Assembly: GCF_009497655.1 (NCBI RefSeq)
Contig: NZ_CP023317.1
Location: 1,145,501 to 1,209,500, forward strand
Source: Priestia megaterium
GTDB lineage: Bacteria > Bacillota > Bacilli > Bacillales > Bacillaceae_H
Length of the DNA stretch: 64,000 nt
Reading direction: 5' to 3'
Positions 41,673 to 50,451 of the stretch are shown here, one piece after another. Position 1 is the stretch's first letter; each line of letters starts with the position of its first letter. A program made the position numbers and the translations under genes. Below the pieces are notes generated by a model, which was not told where the DNA came from, ran no database searches, and saw only the letters and a list, made by a program, of their open reading frames with translations.

Positions 41673-42410
41673 TTAAACCGTAGTCGATACTTTAGCTAAA
41701 GCTTCTTGGTCCGCAATAATTGTAACACAGTGATGCTTCTTTAAAATAGAAGCAGGGAAGTCTTCTGTGATTTCTCCGTTAAGCAGCTGATACATCGCTT
41801 CTGCTTTGGCTTCCCCGGAGATAAGCAGTAAAATTTCTTTACTTTTCATAATCGATTCAATTCCCATTGTAATAGCCTGAGTAGGCACTTCGTCAAGAGA
41901 ATTAAAGTAGCGCGCATTGGCTTTTCGCGTTGACTCTTCTAACGTCACAATATGAGTAGGAGAGTTGAATGACGTACCAGGTTCGTTAAAGCCAATGTGT
42001 CCGTTTTGACCGATTCCAAGAATCTGAAGGTCAATGCCTCCATGATTTTGAATCATTTCATCGTAGCGGCGGCATTCTTCTTCAGGCGTATCAGCCAGCC
42101 CGTTAGGAACGTGCGTGTTGCTTACGTCGATATCAATGTGATTAAATAACGCATCTGCCATATAGTAGTGATAGCTGTTTGGATCTTGCGGCTTCATTCC
42201 GACATATTCATCTAAGTTAAAGGAAGTAACGTGTTTGTATGACGTGCCGTGCTCTTTATGATCTTGAATTAAACGATCATATAATCCTTTCGGCGTGCCT
42301 CCCGTTGCAAGTCCCAGATTCATATTTGGTTTTTCATGAAGTTTGCTAATCAGCATATCAGCTGCTTTTGCACTCATTTCACTGTAGTTTTTCACTTGGA
42401 TGATATTCAT
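41673..42410 (-). CDS. nagB: Glucosamine-6-phosphate deaminase
   Basis: It converts glucosamine-6-phosphate to fructose-6-phosphate and ammonia. The 245-aa enzyme has the family motifs LGLATGGTPKGLYDRLI (about residues 30-46), FNLDEYVGM, ILGIGQNGHIGFNEPGTSF (about 124-142, with the catalytic Asp/His/Glu relay). The ATG at 42410 is chosen over an upstream frame because AAGGAGG lies 7 bases before it; that site falls in the last codons of nagA, so the two genes are translationally coupled (2-base gap). Confidence 0.96.
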   Translation of the reverse strand: MNIIQVKNYSEMSAKAADMLISKLHEKPNMNLGLATGGTPKGLYDRLIQDHKEHGTSYKHVTSFNLDEYVGMKPQDPNSYHYYMADALFNHIDIDVSNTHVPNGLADTPEEECRRYDEMIQNHGGIDLQILGIGQNGHIGFNEPGTSFNSPTHIVTLEESTRKANARYFNSLDEVPTQAITMGIESIMKSKEILLLISGEAKAEAMYQLLNGEITEDFPASILKKHHCVTIIADQEALAKVSTTV

Positions 42411-42412
42411 TG

Positions 42413-43597
42413 TTAGTCCTCCTTTTGAAAGCTCAATGTGCCTCGGCAAAATGTCATTTCAACATCTAAGTTTTCATTTAACACCACGATATCCGCATCT
42501 TTTCCAATTTTAAGGCTTCCTTTTGTATCAAACAGGTTAAGCTGTTTTGCTGGGTTTTCAGCGGTCATTTTTACGATGTCTTCTAATGAGCAGTTCGTAA
42601 AGCTCATCGTGTTTTTAATCGCATCGTTCATCTTTAAGATGCTTCCTGCTAACGTTCCATCTGCAAGGGTAGCCGTTGTGTCGTTTACGTGAACAGGCTG
42701 TCCGCCTAAATCATACGTACCGTTTTTTAGCCATTTGGCACGAAGAGAATCCGTGATAAGAATCATGCGTTCACTTGTAATTTGATCGTACGCAAGCTTG
42801 ACCATTTCAGGTCGGCAGTGGATGCCGTCTGTAATCAGCTCTACAAATAATTCATTTCTCAAATAAGCGGCGCCTAATACGCCGGGCTCTCTATGGTGAA
42901 GACCGCGCATGCCGTTATATAAATGCGTAATATGAGAAGCTCCTGCTTCAATAGCTTCACCAACTTGATCATATGTGCTGTCGGAGTGGCCAATAGAAGC
43001 GACGACGTTTGTTTCTTTTAAATAAGAAGTAAGAGATAAGCCGTTTGGCTGCTCTGGAGCTAACGTAACAAGTTTAATATGTCCTCCGGCTGCTTTTTGC
43101 CACTCTTGAAACAGTGCCACATTCGGATCTTGAATGTGAGTAGGAGGCTGCGCGCCCGCACGTTTCGGTGAAATAAACGGACCTTCTAAGTGAATACCAA
43201 CTACTTCAGCATCCGCATCTGTTTGCTCTTCGATATAAGCGCCCGCGTTGCGAAGTGCTTTTTCAACCGCTTCATTCGACTGCGTCATAGTAGTTGCTAA
43301 AAAGCTTGTTGTACCTTCTTTTGGAAGCGTGCGCGCCATTGTTTTTAATGCTTCTGCCGTACCGTCCATAGCGTCCGCATTGTTAACGCCATGAATATGC
43401 ACGTCAATGGCACCAGGAATCACTTTATAGGAAGGAGAAAGCTCAATTACATGGTCTTTCGGCTGACGTACGTATTGATGGATCTCTCCGATTTCAGTAA
43501 TTTTCTTGTTCGTTAGTTTAATATACCCGTTTTTTAATGTCTGATTTTCACTATAAACGGTTACATTATAAATAATGATGGATGAATGTGTATCCAT
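42413..43597 (-). CDS. nagA: N-acetylglucosamine-6-phosphate deacetylase
   Basis: It removes acetate from GlcNAc-6-phosphate, the first cytosolic step of GlcNAc catabolism. The 394-aa amidohydrolase has VIPGAIDVHIHGVNNADAMD (metal HxH, about residue 60), GIHLEGPFISPKRAGAQ, ASIGHSDSTYDQV, HLYNGMRGLHHREPG and the late ILITDSLRAKW carrying the catalytic Asp. The start at 43597 has AAAGGAGTG 6 bases upstream; an upstream frame to 43711 lies in the operator region. First gene of nagA-nagB-nagR-SIS. Confidence 0.95.
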   Translation of the reverse strand: MDTHSSIIIYNVTVYSENQTLKNGYIKLTNKKITEIGEIHQYVRQPKDHVIELSPSYKVIPGAIDVHIHGVNNADAMDGTAEALKTMARTLPKEGTTSFLATTMTQSNEAVEKALRNAGAYIEEQTDADAEVVGIHLEGPFISPKRAGAQPPTHIQDPNVALFQEWQKAAGGHIKLVTLAPEQPNGLSLTSYLKETNVVASIGHSDSTYDQVGEAIEAGASHITHLYNGMRGLHHREPGVLGAAYLRNELFVELITDGIHCRPEMVKLAYDQITSERMILITDSLRAKWLKNGTYDLGGQPVHVNDTTATLADGTLAGSILKMNDAIKNTMSFTNCSLEDIVKMTAENPAKQLNLFDTKGSLKIGKDADIVVLNENLDVEMTFCRGTLSFQKED

Positions 43598-43649
43598 ACA
43601 TACACTCCTTTGCTCGTTGTATTGATTTAAGTGTAACGCTTTTTGGAAT

Positions 43650-43666
43650 AGTTGTCTAGACCAGTT
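43650..43666. promoter_or_regulatory. NagR-type operator, nagA side
   Basis: AGTTGTCTAGACCAGTT, a near-palindrome of the NagR/YvoA dre class, 53 bases before the nagA start. Confidence 0.75.
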
Positions 43667-43738
43667 AATTCTTTTTTGTGAATTAGAAAGTTTTGTAAGG
43701 GCTTTTAACATTGATATAGAGAGGTTTTTAAAAAGAAA

Positions 43739-43754
43739 ATTGGTATAGACAACT
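43739..43754. promoter_or_regulatory. NagR-type operator, nagE side
   Basis: ATTGGTATAGACAACT, the same dre-type site, about 88 bp from the other operator (about 8.4 helical turns), in front of the divergent nagE gene. The two sites let one repressor control both directions. Confidence 0.78.
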
Positions 43755-43925
43755 ATATATTTTATGTGCTAGTATGAGTCCATGCAGTAAAACCGCCGTC
43801 ATTTCAGCTGATTATGTAATCATAGGACAGGGATGAATGCGGTAACTTGTCATCCGATAAATATTGTTACGAAAATCCTTGCTCGTAACATCGGGTTAAA
43901 TACGTTATACAAAGGGGATAGAAAC

Positions 43926-45803
43926 ATGCTGAATTTTTTACAACGTATTGGTAAATCGCTTATGCTGCCAATCGCAGTATTACCTGCTGCGGCATTGCTT
44001 CTTCGTTTGGGTCAAAAGGACTTATTAGATATTCCATTTATGGCTCAAGCCGGAGATGCGATTTTTGCGAATTTAGCACTACTGTTTGCACTCGGTATTG
44101 CTGTAGGGCTTTCAAAAGATGGAAGCGGCGCAGCAGCACTTGCCGGAGTGGTCGGTTATTTTGTGTTAACAAAAGGAACTGTAGCTATTGATAAAGATAT
44201 TAATATGGGTGTACTCGGCGGGATCGTCTCGGGGGTAACGGCTGGTTTACTATACAATCGTTTCTCAGCGATTAAGCTGCCCGAGTGGCTCGGCTTCTTT
44301 GCAGGAAAGCGGTTTGTACCGATTATTACTTCAGTCGTTATGCTTGCGCTTGCAGGAATTTTCGGGGTTATTTGGCCGCCGATTCAAGATCAAATTAACA
44401 ACTTAGGAACGTGGATTACAGGAGCAGGAGCGCTTGGTGCAGGTATATACGGATTTTTAAACCGTCTGTTAATTCCAATTGGACTGCATCACGTGTTAAA
44501 CAGCTTAGTATGGTTTGTGTTCGGAGACTATCACGGCGTAACGGGAGATTTGAATCGCTTCTTTAAAGGAGATCCAACGGCAGGAACGTTCATGTCTGGA
44601 TTCTTCCCGGTTATGATGTTTGGTTTACCGGCAGCTGCGCTTGCGATGATTGCAGCAGCTAAAAAAGAAAAGCGCAAACAAGTCAGCGGTATGTTAATTG
44701 GGCTTGCTGTTACATCTTTTTTAACAGGAATTACGGAACCAATTGAATTTTTATTTATGTTCGTAGCACCGCTATTATACGTTATTCATGCCGTTTTAAC
44801 AGGAATATCGATGGCTTTAGCCGTTGCTCTTGGCATTCATGCTGGATTTGGATTTTCAGCAGGTGCCATTGACTTCTTCTTAAACTACGGAATTTCACAA
44901 AAACCCCTGCTGTTAGCGGGAATTGGCATTGTATATGCGGTCATTTACTTTGTCATTTTCTACACGCTGATCAAAGCATTAAACTTAAAAACACCGGGAC
45001 GTGAAGATGATGAAGAAGTAGACACATCAAACGAAACGGTTGTAGCAACAGGCGATAAATATGTGGATATGGCATCGTATTTTATTGAAGATTTAGGCGG
45101 AAAAGAAAACTTAACCGTAATTGATAACTGTGCGACTCGTCTTCGCTTACAAGTAGCTGATGCTAGCAATATTAATGAAGGTGCCTTAAAGCGCCACGGA
45201 GCGAGAGGAATCATGAAGCTCAATAAAACAAATGTTCAAGTCATTGTCGGAACAGAAGTAGAGTTTGTTGCAGACGCAATGAATCAATTAGTTAAATACG
45301 GCACAGCGTCAACCGCTGCACCTGTTGAACAACAGGCTGTTCAAGCAGATGCACACACAGAGTTTGTGTTACCGTTTGAAGGTGTTGTAAAGCCGCTTAG
45401 TGAAGTGGAAGATCAAGTGTTTTCACAAAAGATGATGGGCGACGGCTTTGCGATTGAACCGATTGAAGGAACGCTCGTATCACCGATTAACGGTGAAGTC
45501 ATGACTGTGTTCCCAACAAAACATGCGATTGGCTTAAAAACAGTAGAAGGAATTGAAATCCTGATTCACGTTGGATTAGATACTGTGAATTTAAAAGGAG
45601 AAGGATTTCAAGCGCTTGTTCAAGAAGGTGACAGCGTTCAACAAGGAACACCTCTTTTACAGGTAGATTTAGAGTATGTTAAAAAGCATGCACCTTCGAT
45701 TGTGACACCGGTTGTATTTACCAACTTGCCAGCGGATAAAGAAGTGAAGCTGTTAAAAACAGGCTACCAAAAGCAAGGTACAAAAGACGTTATTACATTT
45801 TAA
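43926..45803 (+). CDS. nagE: PTS N-acetylglucosamine transporter, EIICBA
   Basis: A 625-aa phosphotransferase permease that imports and phosphorylates GlcNAc. Domains: EIIC with about ten membrane segments (1-350; LPIAVLPAAALLLRLGQKDL, GLHHVLNSLVWFVFGDYHG, GITEPIEFLFMFVAPLLY); EIIB (about 380-460) with the phosphocysteine in IDNCATRLRL; and EIIA (about 480-615) with the phosphohistidine in IEILIHVGLDTVNLKGEGF. All phosphorylation sites are present. ATG 43926 follows AAAGGGGATAG; the longer frame from 43833 has no site. It is transcribed away from nagA under shared NagR control. Confidence 0.94.
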   Translation: MLNFLQRIGKSLMLPIAVLPAAALLLRLGQKDLLDIPFMAQAGDAIFANLALLFALGIAVGLSKDGSGAAALAGVVGYFVLTKGTVAIDKDINMGVLGGIVSGVTAGLLYNRFSAIKLPEWLGFFAGKRFVPIITSVVMLALAGIFGVIWPPIQDQINNLGTWITGAGALGAGIYGFLNRLLIPIGLHHVLNSLVWFVFGDYHGVTGDLNRFFKGDPTAGTFMSGFFPVMMFGLPAAALAMIAAAKKEKRKQVSGMLIGLAVTSFLTGITEPIEFLFMFVAPLLYVIHAVLTGISMALAVALGIHAGFGFSAGAIDFFLNYGISQKPLLLAGIGIVYAVIYFVIFYTLIKALNLKTPGREDDEEVDTSNETVVATGDKYVDMASYFIEDLGGKENLTVIDNCATRLRLQVADASNINEGALKRHGARGIMKLNKTNVQVIVGTEVEFVADAMNQLVKYGTASTAAPVEQQAVQADAHTEFVLPFEGVVKPLSEVEDQVFSQKMMGDGFAIEPIEGTLVSPINGEVMTVFPTKHAIGLKTVEGIEILIHVGLDTVNLKGEGFQALVQEGDSVQQGTPLLQVDLEYVKKHAPSIVTPVVFTNLPADKEVKLLKTGYQKQGTKDVITF

Positions 45804-46130
45804 TAAAAAGAGGCTGGAACAAACCTGTTCTAGTTAAAAGAAGATCCGAACGATTCATAGTTCGGATCTTTTTATTGTGATGGTGAACGTAGATTTAATC
45901 TATTTAGTTGCTTCTGGCTGTTGATTGGAGGGCAAGGCGAAGACTCCTGCGGGAAAAGCGGAACAGGTGAGACCCCGCAGGAGCATAGGCGACGAGGAGG
46001 CTTACCGGCCGCCCGCGGAAAGCGAAGCCTTGCACGGAAATCAACAGCGTTGTTGCAAGCAATCAGCTCATGTATCCTACTTGTTCGTTTTTATATGGGG
46101 TAACCTAGTTGGGTTTCAATCTCTTTTTCT
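45804..46130 (+). repeat. GAGGCTGGGA inverted-repeat element, copy 2
   Basis: Begins two bases after nagE. The left end AAAAAGAGGCTGGAAC is clear; the right end (about 46115-46130) is degenerate. The terminator-like hairpin has a new sequence (AAGATCCGAAC.../GTTCGGATCTTTTT, about 45840-45872). The long-range pair is GCTGTTGATT/AATCAACAGC, a compensated change from copy 1, and the CTCCTGCGGG/CCCGCAGGAG core is unchanged. It supplies the nagE terminator. The rest of the gap to 46253 shows no gene. Confidence 0.88.
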
Positions 46131-46253
46131 TTTCTTCATAATTGAAAGAATTTTGTGTTAAAATTTAGGGTGTTTGATACAGCTAGTGCGGAGCAGAGAG
46201 GGAGTAGAACAAGTGAAAAAAGAAATGGCATTATTCAAAGTAAAGGTGACAGT

Positions 46254-46973
46254 ATGTTTATTATAGGAGCATTAGTCAATGGATTAGCAATTGTTGTCGG
46301 AACATTAATGGGCAAGCTTGCTCACCGCATTCCTGAAAAAGTAAGCGTGACGGTGATGCAAGTGATGGGGTTATCCGTTATCACGCTTGGTTTGCAAATG
46401 GGCTTTAAAAGTCATCAGTTTTTAATTGTAATTTTGAGTTTAGCCATTGGAGCGGTTATTGGTGAGTTCATTGATTTAGATGAAAAGCTAAACCTTTTAG
46501 GCAATATGATTGAACGAAAATTTCAATCTCAGCAAAACGACAAGCAAACATTTAGTATGTCACAGGGCTTTGTGACAGGAACGCTAATTTTTGTTATTGG
46601 AGCGATGGCGATCGTCGGGGCATTAGACAGCGGAATACGCGGCGATCACAGCGTATTGTTTACAAAAGCGGTGATGGATGGATTTATCTCATTGTTATTA
46701 ACGACTACGCTTGGAATAGGCGTCATTTTCTCAGCGGTGCCCGTATTTCTGTACGAAGGCATCATTGCGCTATTTGCTACACAAATTAATGCGATTGTGC
46801 CGCAAGATTTAATGAATAGTATCATTGCCGAAGTCACAGGAGTAGGCGGCGTGTTAATTTTAGCAATTGGAATTAATTTATTAGAAATTATTAAAATTAA
46901 AGTTGCCAATTTACTGCCTTCGATTTTAATTGCGGTTGTGATTGTAGTTGTACAGCATACATATTTTTCATGA
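46254..46973 (+). CDS. DUF554-family membrane protein
   Basis: A 239-aa integral membrane protein with seven hydrophobic segments, resembling the DUF554 (YdfK/YqgA) family. Typical pieces are IIGALVNGLAIVVGTLMGKL at the N-terminus, LGLQMGFKSHQF, IGEFIDLDEKLNLLGN and the late EVTGVGGVLILAIGINLLEI. ATG 46254 follows AAAGGTGAC; the frame from 46155 has no site. Function unknown; transport of a small solute is often suggested for the fold. Confidence 0.82.
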   Translation: MFIIGALVNGLAIVVGTLMGKLAHRIPEKVSVTVMQVMGLSVITLGLQMGFKSHQFLIVILSLAIGAVIGEFIDLDEKLNLLGNMIERKFQSQQNDKQTFSMSQGFVTGTLIFVIGAMAIVGALDSGIRGDHSVLFTKAVMDGFISLLLTTTLGIGVIFSAVPVFLYEGIIALFATQINAIVPQDLMNSIIAEVTGVGGVLILAIGINLLEIIKIKVANLLPSILIAVVIVVVQHTYFS

Positions 46974-46974
46974 A

Positions 46975-47010
46975 GAAAAAGCTTGTGAATAGTATTCGCA
47001 AGCCTTTTTG
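46975..47010 (+). terminator. Terminator after the DUF554 gene
   Basis: AAAAAGCTTG...CAAGCCTTTTT hairpin with T-run. Confidence 0.85.
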
Positions 47011-47102
47011 TATATATGAGTAAAAGTTAAGGAAGTAGCAGGTATAAAGTGATGCGTGGATAATGGTATAGAATGAACTAACAACAAAAAGGAGGATTAA
47101 AA

Positions 47103-47477
47103 ATGCCGAGTCCTGTTTTCAACAAAATGAATACGGTATTTATCCACGTCTCCAATTTAAAGTCTTCAGTAAAATGGTATAGCGAGCTACTGAGTCAAGA
47201 ATACAAGATGAGCGAGGTGAAGAACCCCGTTTATAATCTTAAAATTGATGGGGAAACAGGGTTAACACTAGACGCTGGCCCAGAAGGAACAGAAAAACAA
47301 ATAGTGGCTAGTCTCCATCCAATTTTTAATTTCCATACGGAAGATATTAAAGAAGCATATGAATTTGTTAAAAAGCTAGATTATACGATTGATTCTCCGA
47401 TTACTTTTTTTGATGATTTTTCGTTTTTTACGATAAAAGATCCCGATGGACATGTGGTCATGATTTGCACAGGTTAA
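47103..47477 (+). CDS. VOC-family protein
   Basis: A 124-aa single VOC fold (beta-alpha-beta-beta-beta twice). N-terminal VFIHVSNLKSSVKWYSELLS carries the first metal-ligand position and the C-terminal FFTIKDPDGHVVMICTG the last, where the usual Glu appears replaced by Met-Ile, so metal binding is doubtful. AAAGGAGG lies 8 bases before the ATG. Substrate unknown. Confidence 0.78.
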   Translation: MPSPVFNKMNTVFIHVSNLKSSVKWYSELLSQEYKMSEVKNPVYNLKIDGETGLTLDAGPEGTEKQIVASLHPIFNFHTEDIKEAYEFVKKLDYTIDSPITFFDDFSFFTIKDPDGHVVMICTG

Positions 47478-47556
47478 GTCGTTAGCTCCAGAAGTTTAAG
47501 GTATAGTATACTAATAATAAAACCCTAATGAGATGAAGTAAGGAGAAATACTGCTT

Positions 47557-47874
47557 ATGAAAGACAATCAACCGATTACAGCTCTTATTGCTGCACAAGT
47601 GGAGAAGTTAGCACATCAATTTGGCTATGATTTTTTATCTGAAAAACAAGGGAATCAAACGCTTTGTCAAATTCTTCAGCGAGATGAAGACGGATCTATT
47701 TTGGCGACGCCGCTTAGTTTTCATTTACATATGAATGAAGACAAAGGAACGGGAGATATTATTTATTACCATGAACAAGGAGAATTTAAGCGCCAGCAGG
47801 TGAATGTCTATGAAGAAAATAGCCTTGTGAACGTTTTGTTATTTATCCAAGAGCGGTTGAAGGTCAATCGATAA
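47557..47874 (+). CDS. Conserved-type hypothetical protein, 105 aa
   Basis: A soluble 105-aa protein, mixed alpha/beta by appearance, with no signal or membrane segment. It begins with a helical QPITALIAAQVEKLAHQFGY, has a middle HLHMNEDKGTGDIIYYHE and ends in a basic helix LLFIQERLKVNR. AAGGAGA precedes the ATG, and a shared terminator follows. Not recognised. Confidence 0.65.
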   Translation: MKDNQPITALIAAQVEKLAHQFGYDFLSEKQGNQTLCQILQRDEDGSILATPLSFHLHMNEDKGTGDIIYYHEQGEFKRQQVNVYEENSLVNVLLFIQERLKVNR

Positions 47875-47888
47875 AAGACATATGCAAG

Positions 47889-47917
47889 AAAAAAAGCAGG
47901 GAGCTCCCTGCTTTTTT
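47889..47917. terminator. Bidirectional terminator between convergent small genes
   Basis: AAAAAAGCAGGGAG/CTCCCTGCTTTTTT, a perfect palindrome. Confidence 0.92.
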
Positions 47918-48235
47918 CTATGAATTGATATAGCGTAGTCCTACGCGGTTATTAAAAATTTGGTTGTGATTTTTGAAGACAAAAGCACCTGCTGCGTGAT
48001 CAATCACCAGCTCATTGTCGTACACTTCTTCCATGTCATCATCAACAATAAATTCTAGGTCTTCAACCGTTACAACTTTTTCATAGGGTTGAAGGCTGCG
48101 CTTTGAGATGATCTTCATTTCATAAATCGTATTAACAATATCGCAGCTCCCCCGATCAAAAGAAAGCTGAATCATTTGATTTTGTTCTACGTTCTGCAAC
48201 GCTTCTTTTGCAGAAGGAGTGACGCGTATATTCAT
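47918..48235 (-). CDS. HesB/IscA-fold protein with a single cysteine
   Basis: A 105-aa protein with the Fe-S biogenesis A-type carrier fold: MNIRVTPSAKEALQNV at the N-terminus, QLSFDRGSCDIVNT in the middle and DLEFIVDDDMEEVYDNELVI. True IscA/SufA proteins use a C-(x)65-C-x-C triad; here only one Cys (in GSC, about residue 30) exists and none at the C-terminus, so it is the YqkB-like subgroup without cluster-carrier cysteines. AAAGGAGG precedes the ATG. Role unknown. Confidence 0.75.
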   Translation of the reverse strand: MNIRVTPSAKEALQNVEQNQMIQLSFDRGSCDIVNTIYEMKIISKRSLQPYEKVVTVEDLEFIVDDDMEEVYDNELVIDHAAGAFVFKNHNQIFNNRVGLRYINS

Positions 48236-48742
48236 AAATGATATCCTCCTTTTTCTATCCTCAAATTAAATTGTGTGAAATGTATTTAGGAATACTTTAG
48301 TCGATTTTTATGTCACGGGCAAGAAAAAAGCTTTCTTACTATTAGTATTTCCCTTTCAAAACGGAATAAAACGCTGATGTTTTTATCATGTTTTCATAAA
48401 GACGTACATAGATATCACCTGTATGTGATGAAAGGAAAGAGGAAAAAACTGCGCTTTGTAATTCTTAGGTGTAAATGCTTAATGATAGGAATATATTGTA
48501 AAAATATAAGAGGATTAGTCATTTACCTATTTTAATAGTTATTGAGATAGTTTTGAATAATTGGTTTTATTTTCAATATATAGGGTACTTAAGTAGAGTA
48601 CTTTGCACACGATATTGCACCGAAAGACATCGGTTTATCGGACTAATTATTGTCTTATTTTGTCGAAGTAGTAGAATTTATGGAAACCATTCCTTATCAT
48701 GTACAAAGTGACTAACAAAATACATAGGAGGTTCTGGTGTAG
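48236..48742. other. 507-bp intergenic region
   Basis: Gap between divergent units (HesB-like and the DUF6583 operon). A/T-rich; I see no coding frame with a ribosome binding site, no convincing promoter pair, and only small imperfect inverted repeats such as GATATCACCTGTATGTGATG near 48411. Confidence 0.4.
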
Positions 48743-50437
48743 ATGAGTGAGAAAGATCAAAACAGAACAACAGACGAAACAGCGGCTTCGCTAGAAACAG
48801 CGCCCGCTCCCAAAAAAGCGCCGGCTAAATGGGTTATCATTTTGGCAGCTTTAATTGTGATTATTGGAGGAGCAATTACATTTGCTACGGTATTTAAAAA
48901 ATCTCCTAAGCAATTATACTTAATCTCTGAAGTAAATACGTACCAAAAAGCAGCAGATGAATTAGAAACGAAGTACAGTGAAACGATGGCTTATCAGGAA
49001 AAAGCGATGAAGCAGCCTTCTACCACAAATGCTACTATTAAAGGCGCCTTTAACATGGATTCACTTTCGTATGATCCAAGCTTTAAAATGATTCAAGACC
49101 TTATCAGTAAAGCTGAAATTAAAATTAAAGCGGAACAAGATCCGAAAAAAAGTGAAGCATACGGTTCACTGGCTCTTAATATCGGCGGTTCAAAAGCGCT
49201 TGACCTAGAAGGTTTTCAAACGAAAGAAAGAGTAGGCTTTAAAGCCCCGATTCTAGCAAATGAATATTTCTATTTAAACTTAGACGAATATGGACAGGTA
49301 GCGCGTAAGTTCGATCCTTCGTATTCAGGTCCTGAAACGCTTGATATTAACACGAGTAACGTAAGTTTAGAAGACTTAAAGTTAACGGAAAAAGAAAAAA
49401 ACTACATTGCAAAAGAGTACGGAACGTTCATTTATGATCAGTTAGACAGCGATTATTTTACAAAAGAAAAAAATGTAGATTATAAAACAAATGGCAAAAC
49501 GCTTCAGTTAACAAGCGTGACGCTTAACATGTCTGACAAAGAAACAAAACAATTTATGGATAAGCTTATTGCGAAGGTATCAAAAGATGACAAGCTTCAT
49601 ACTATCTATGCAAACCACGTGTCTAAGCTGTTTAAATCTTCAGCAGCGACAAATCCAGAATTAAAAGATATGGCAGATCCAAAAGAATTGAAAAAATCAG
49701 TAAAAGAAAGTCTTCAAGACTTCCAAAAAGAAGCAAAAGATACAACTTACCCTGGCGGTGTTAAATCAACTGTGTACGTTCAAGATGATGTTGTTGTAGC
49801 TCGTGATATGAACATGGGCGTGAAAAATGCTTCTAACGATAAAGGAAAACTTAACGTCGTAACTAAAAATATTCCGTATGAAGATAACAAAACGGCTAAG
49901 CAGTTGAAAGCAGTCCTAACCGATAGCACTACCGATGATGCATTTACGTTTGATATGAAAAATGACGTAACAACGGAAAGTGAAAAGAGAAAAGAAAACA
50001 TGTCTATTCATTTGTTAACAAAAGATTCAAAAGATGAAGACACGAATATGACGTTTAAAATGAATTCAGTAATCAACGGTAAAACCGATGCAAAACAGAC
50101 GGCTGACCGTACTTTCTCTTTAGACTTAGGTGATCAAGAAGATCTAGTAGTAAACGGAGAAGTAAAGCAGAATCAAGCAATAAGTGCTTCAAAAGGAAAA
50201 GCAGATTATTCATTTGATATTCGTACAAAAATAGGACCAAAAGCAGATCCTGCAAACGTTACGTTAAAAATTGACTCTGCTTCTCAATTAAAAAAATCAG
50301 CCTCTATTCCAGAGCTTGACGCATCTAATGCGACAAACGTAAAAGATGTAACGCCTGAAGATATGCTGTCGATTCAAGAAAATTTTGCTAAAAATGTTCA
50401 AGGTCTCATGATGAATATGGGAACCGCTGGTTACTAA
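48743..50437 (+). CDS. DUF6583-like membrane-anchored extracellular protein
   Basis: A 564-aa protein: a cytoplasmic N-terminus with an Ala/Pro/Lys-rich stretch (residues 15-28), one membrane segment (about 30-50, VIILAALIVIIGGAITFATV) and a large Lys/Asp-rich extracellular domain full of beta-strand-like repeats. It resembles the Bacillus DUF6583 family. No enzymatic motif is visible. GGAGG lies 13 bases before the ATG. It heads an operon with two ABC-2 permeases and an ATPase, so it may be a substrate-binding, accessory or self-protection component of that exporter. Confidence 0.65.
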   Translation: MSEKDQNRTTDETAASLETAPAPKKAPAKWVIILAALIVIIGGAITFATVFKKSPKQLYLISEVNTYQKAADELETKYSETMAYQEKAMKQPSTTNATIKGAFNMDSLSYDPSFKMIQDLISKAEIKIKAEQDPKKSEAYGSLALNIGGSKALDLEGFQTKERVGFKAPILANEYFYLNLDEYGQVARKFDPSYSGPETLDINTSNVSLEDLKLTEKEKNYIAKEYGTFIYDQLDSDYFTKEKNVDYKTNGKTLQLTSVTLNMSDKETKQFMDKLIAKVSKDDKLHTIYANHVSKLFKSSAATNPELKDMADPKELKKSVKESLQDFQKEAKDTTYPGGVKSTVYVQDDVVVARDMNMGVKNASNDKGKLNVVTKNIPYEDNKTAKQLKAVLTDSTTDDAFTFDMKNDVTTESEKRKENMSIHLLTKDSKDEDTNMTFKMNSVINGKTDAKQTADRTFSLDLGDQEDLVVNGEVKQNQAISASKGKADYSFDIRTKIGPKADPANVTLKIDSASQLKKSASIPELDASNATNVKDVTPEDMLSIQENFAKNVQGLMMNMGTAGY

Positions 50438-50451
50438 AAGGTGCAAAGCAG

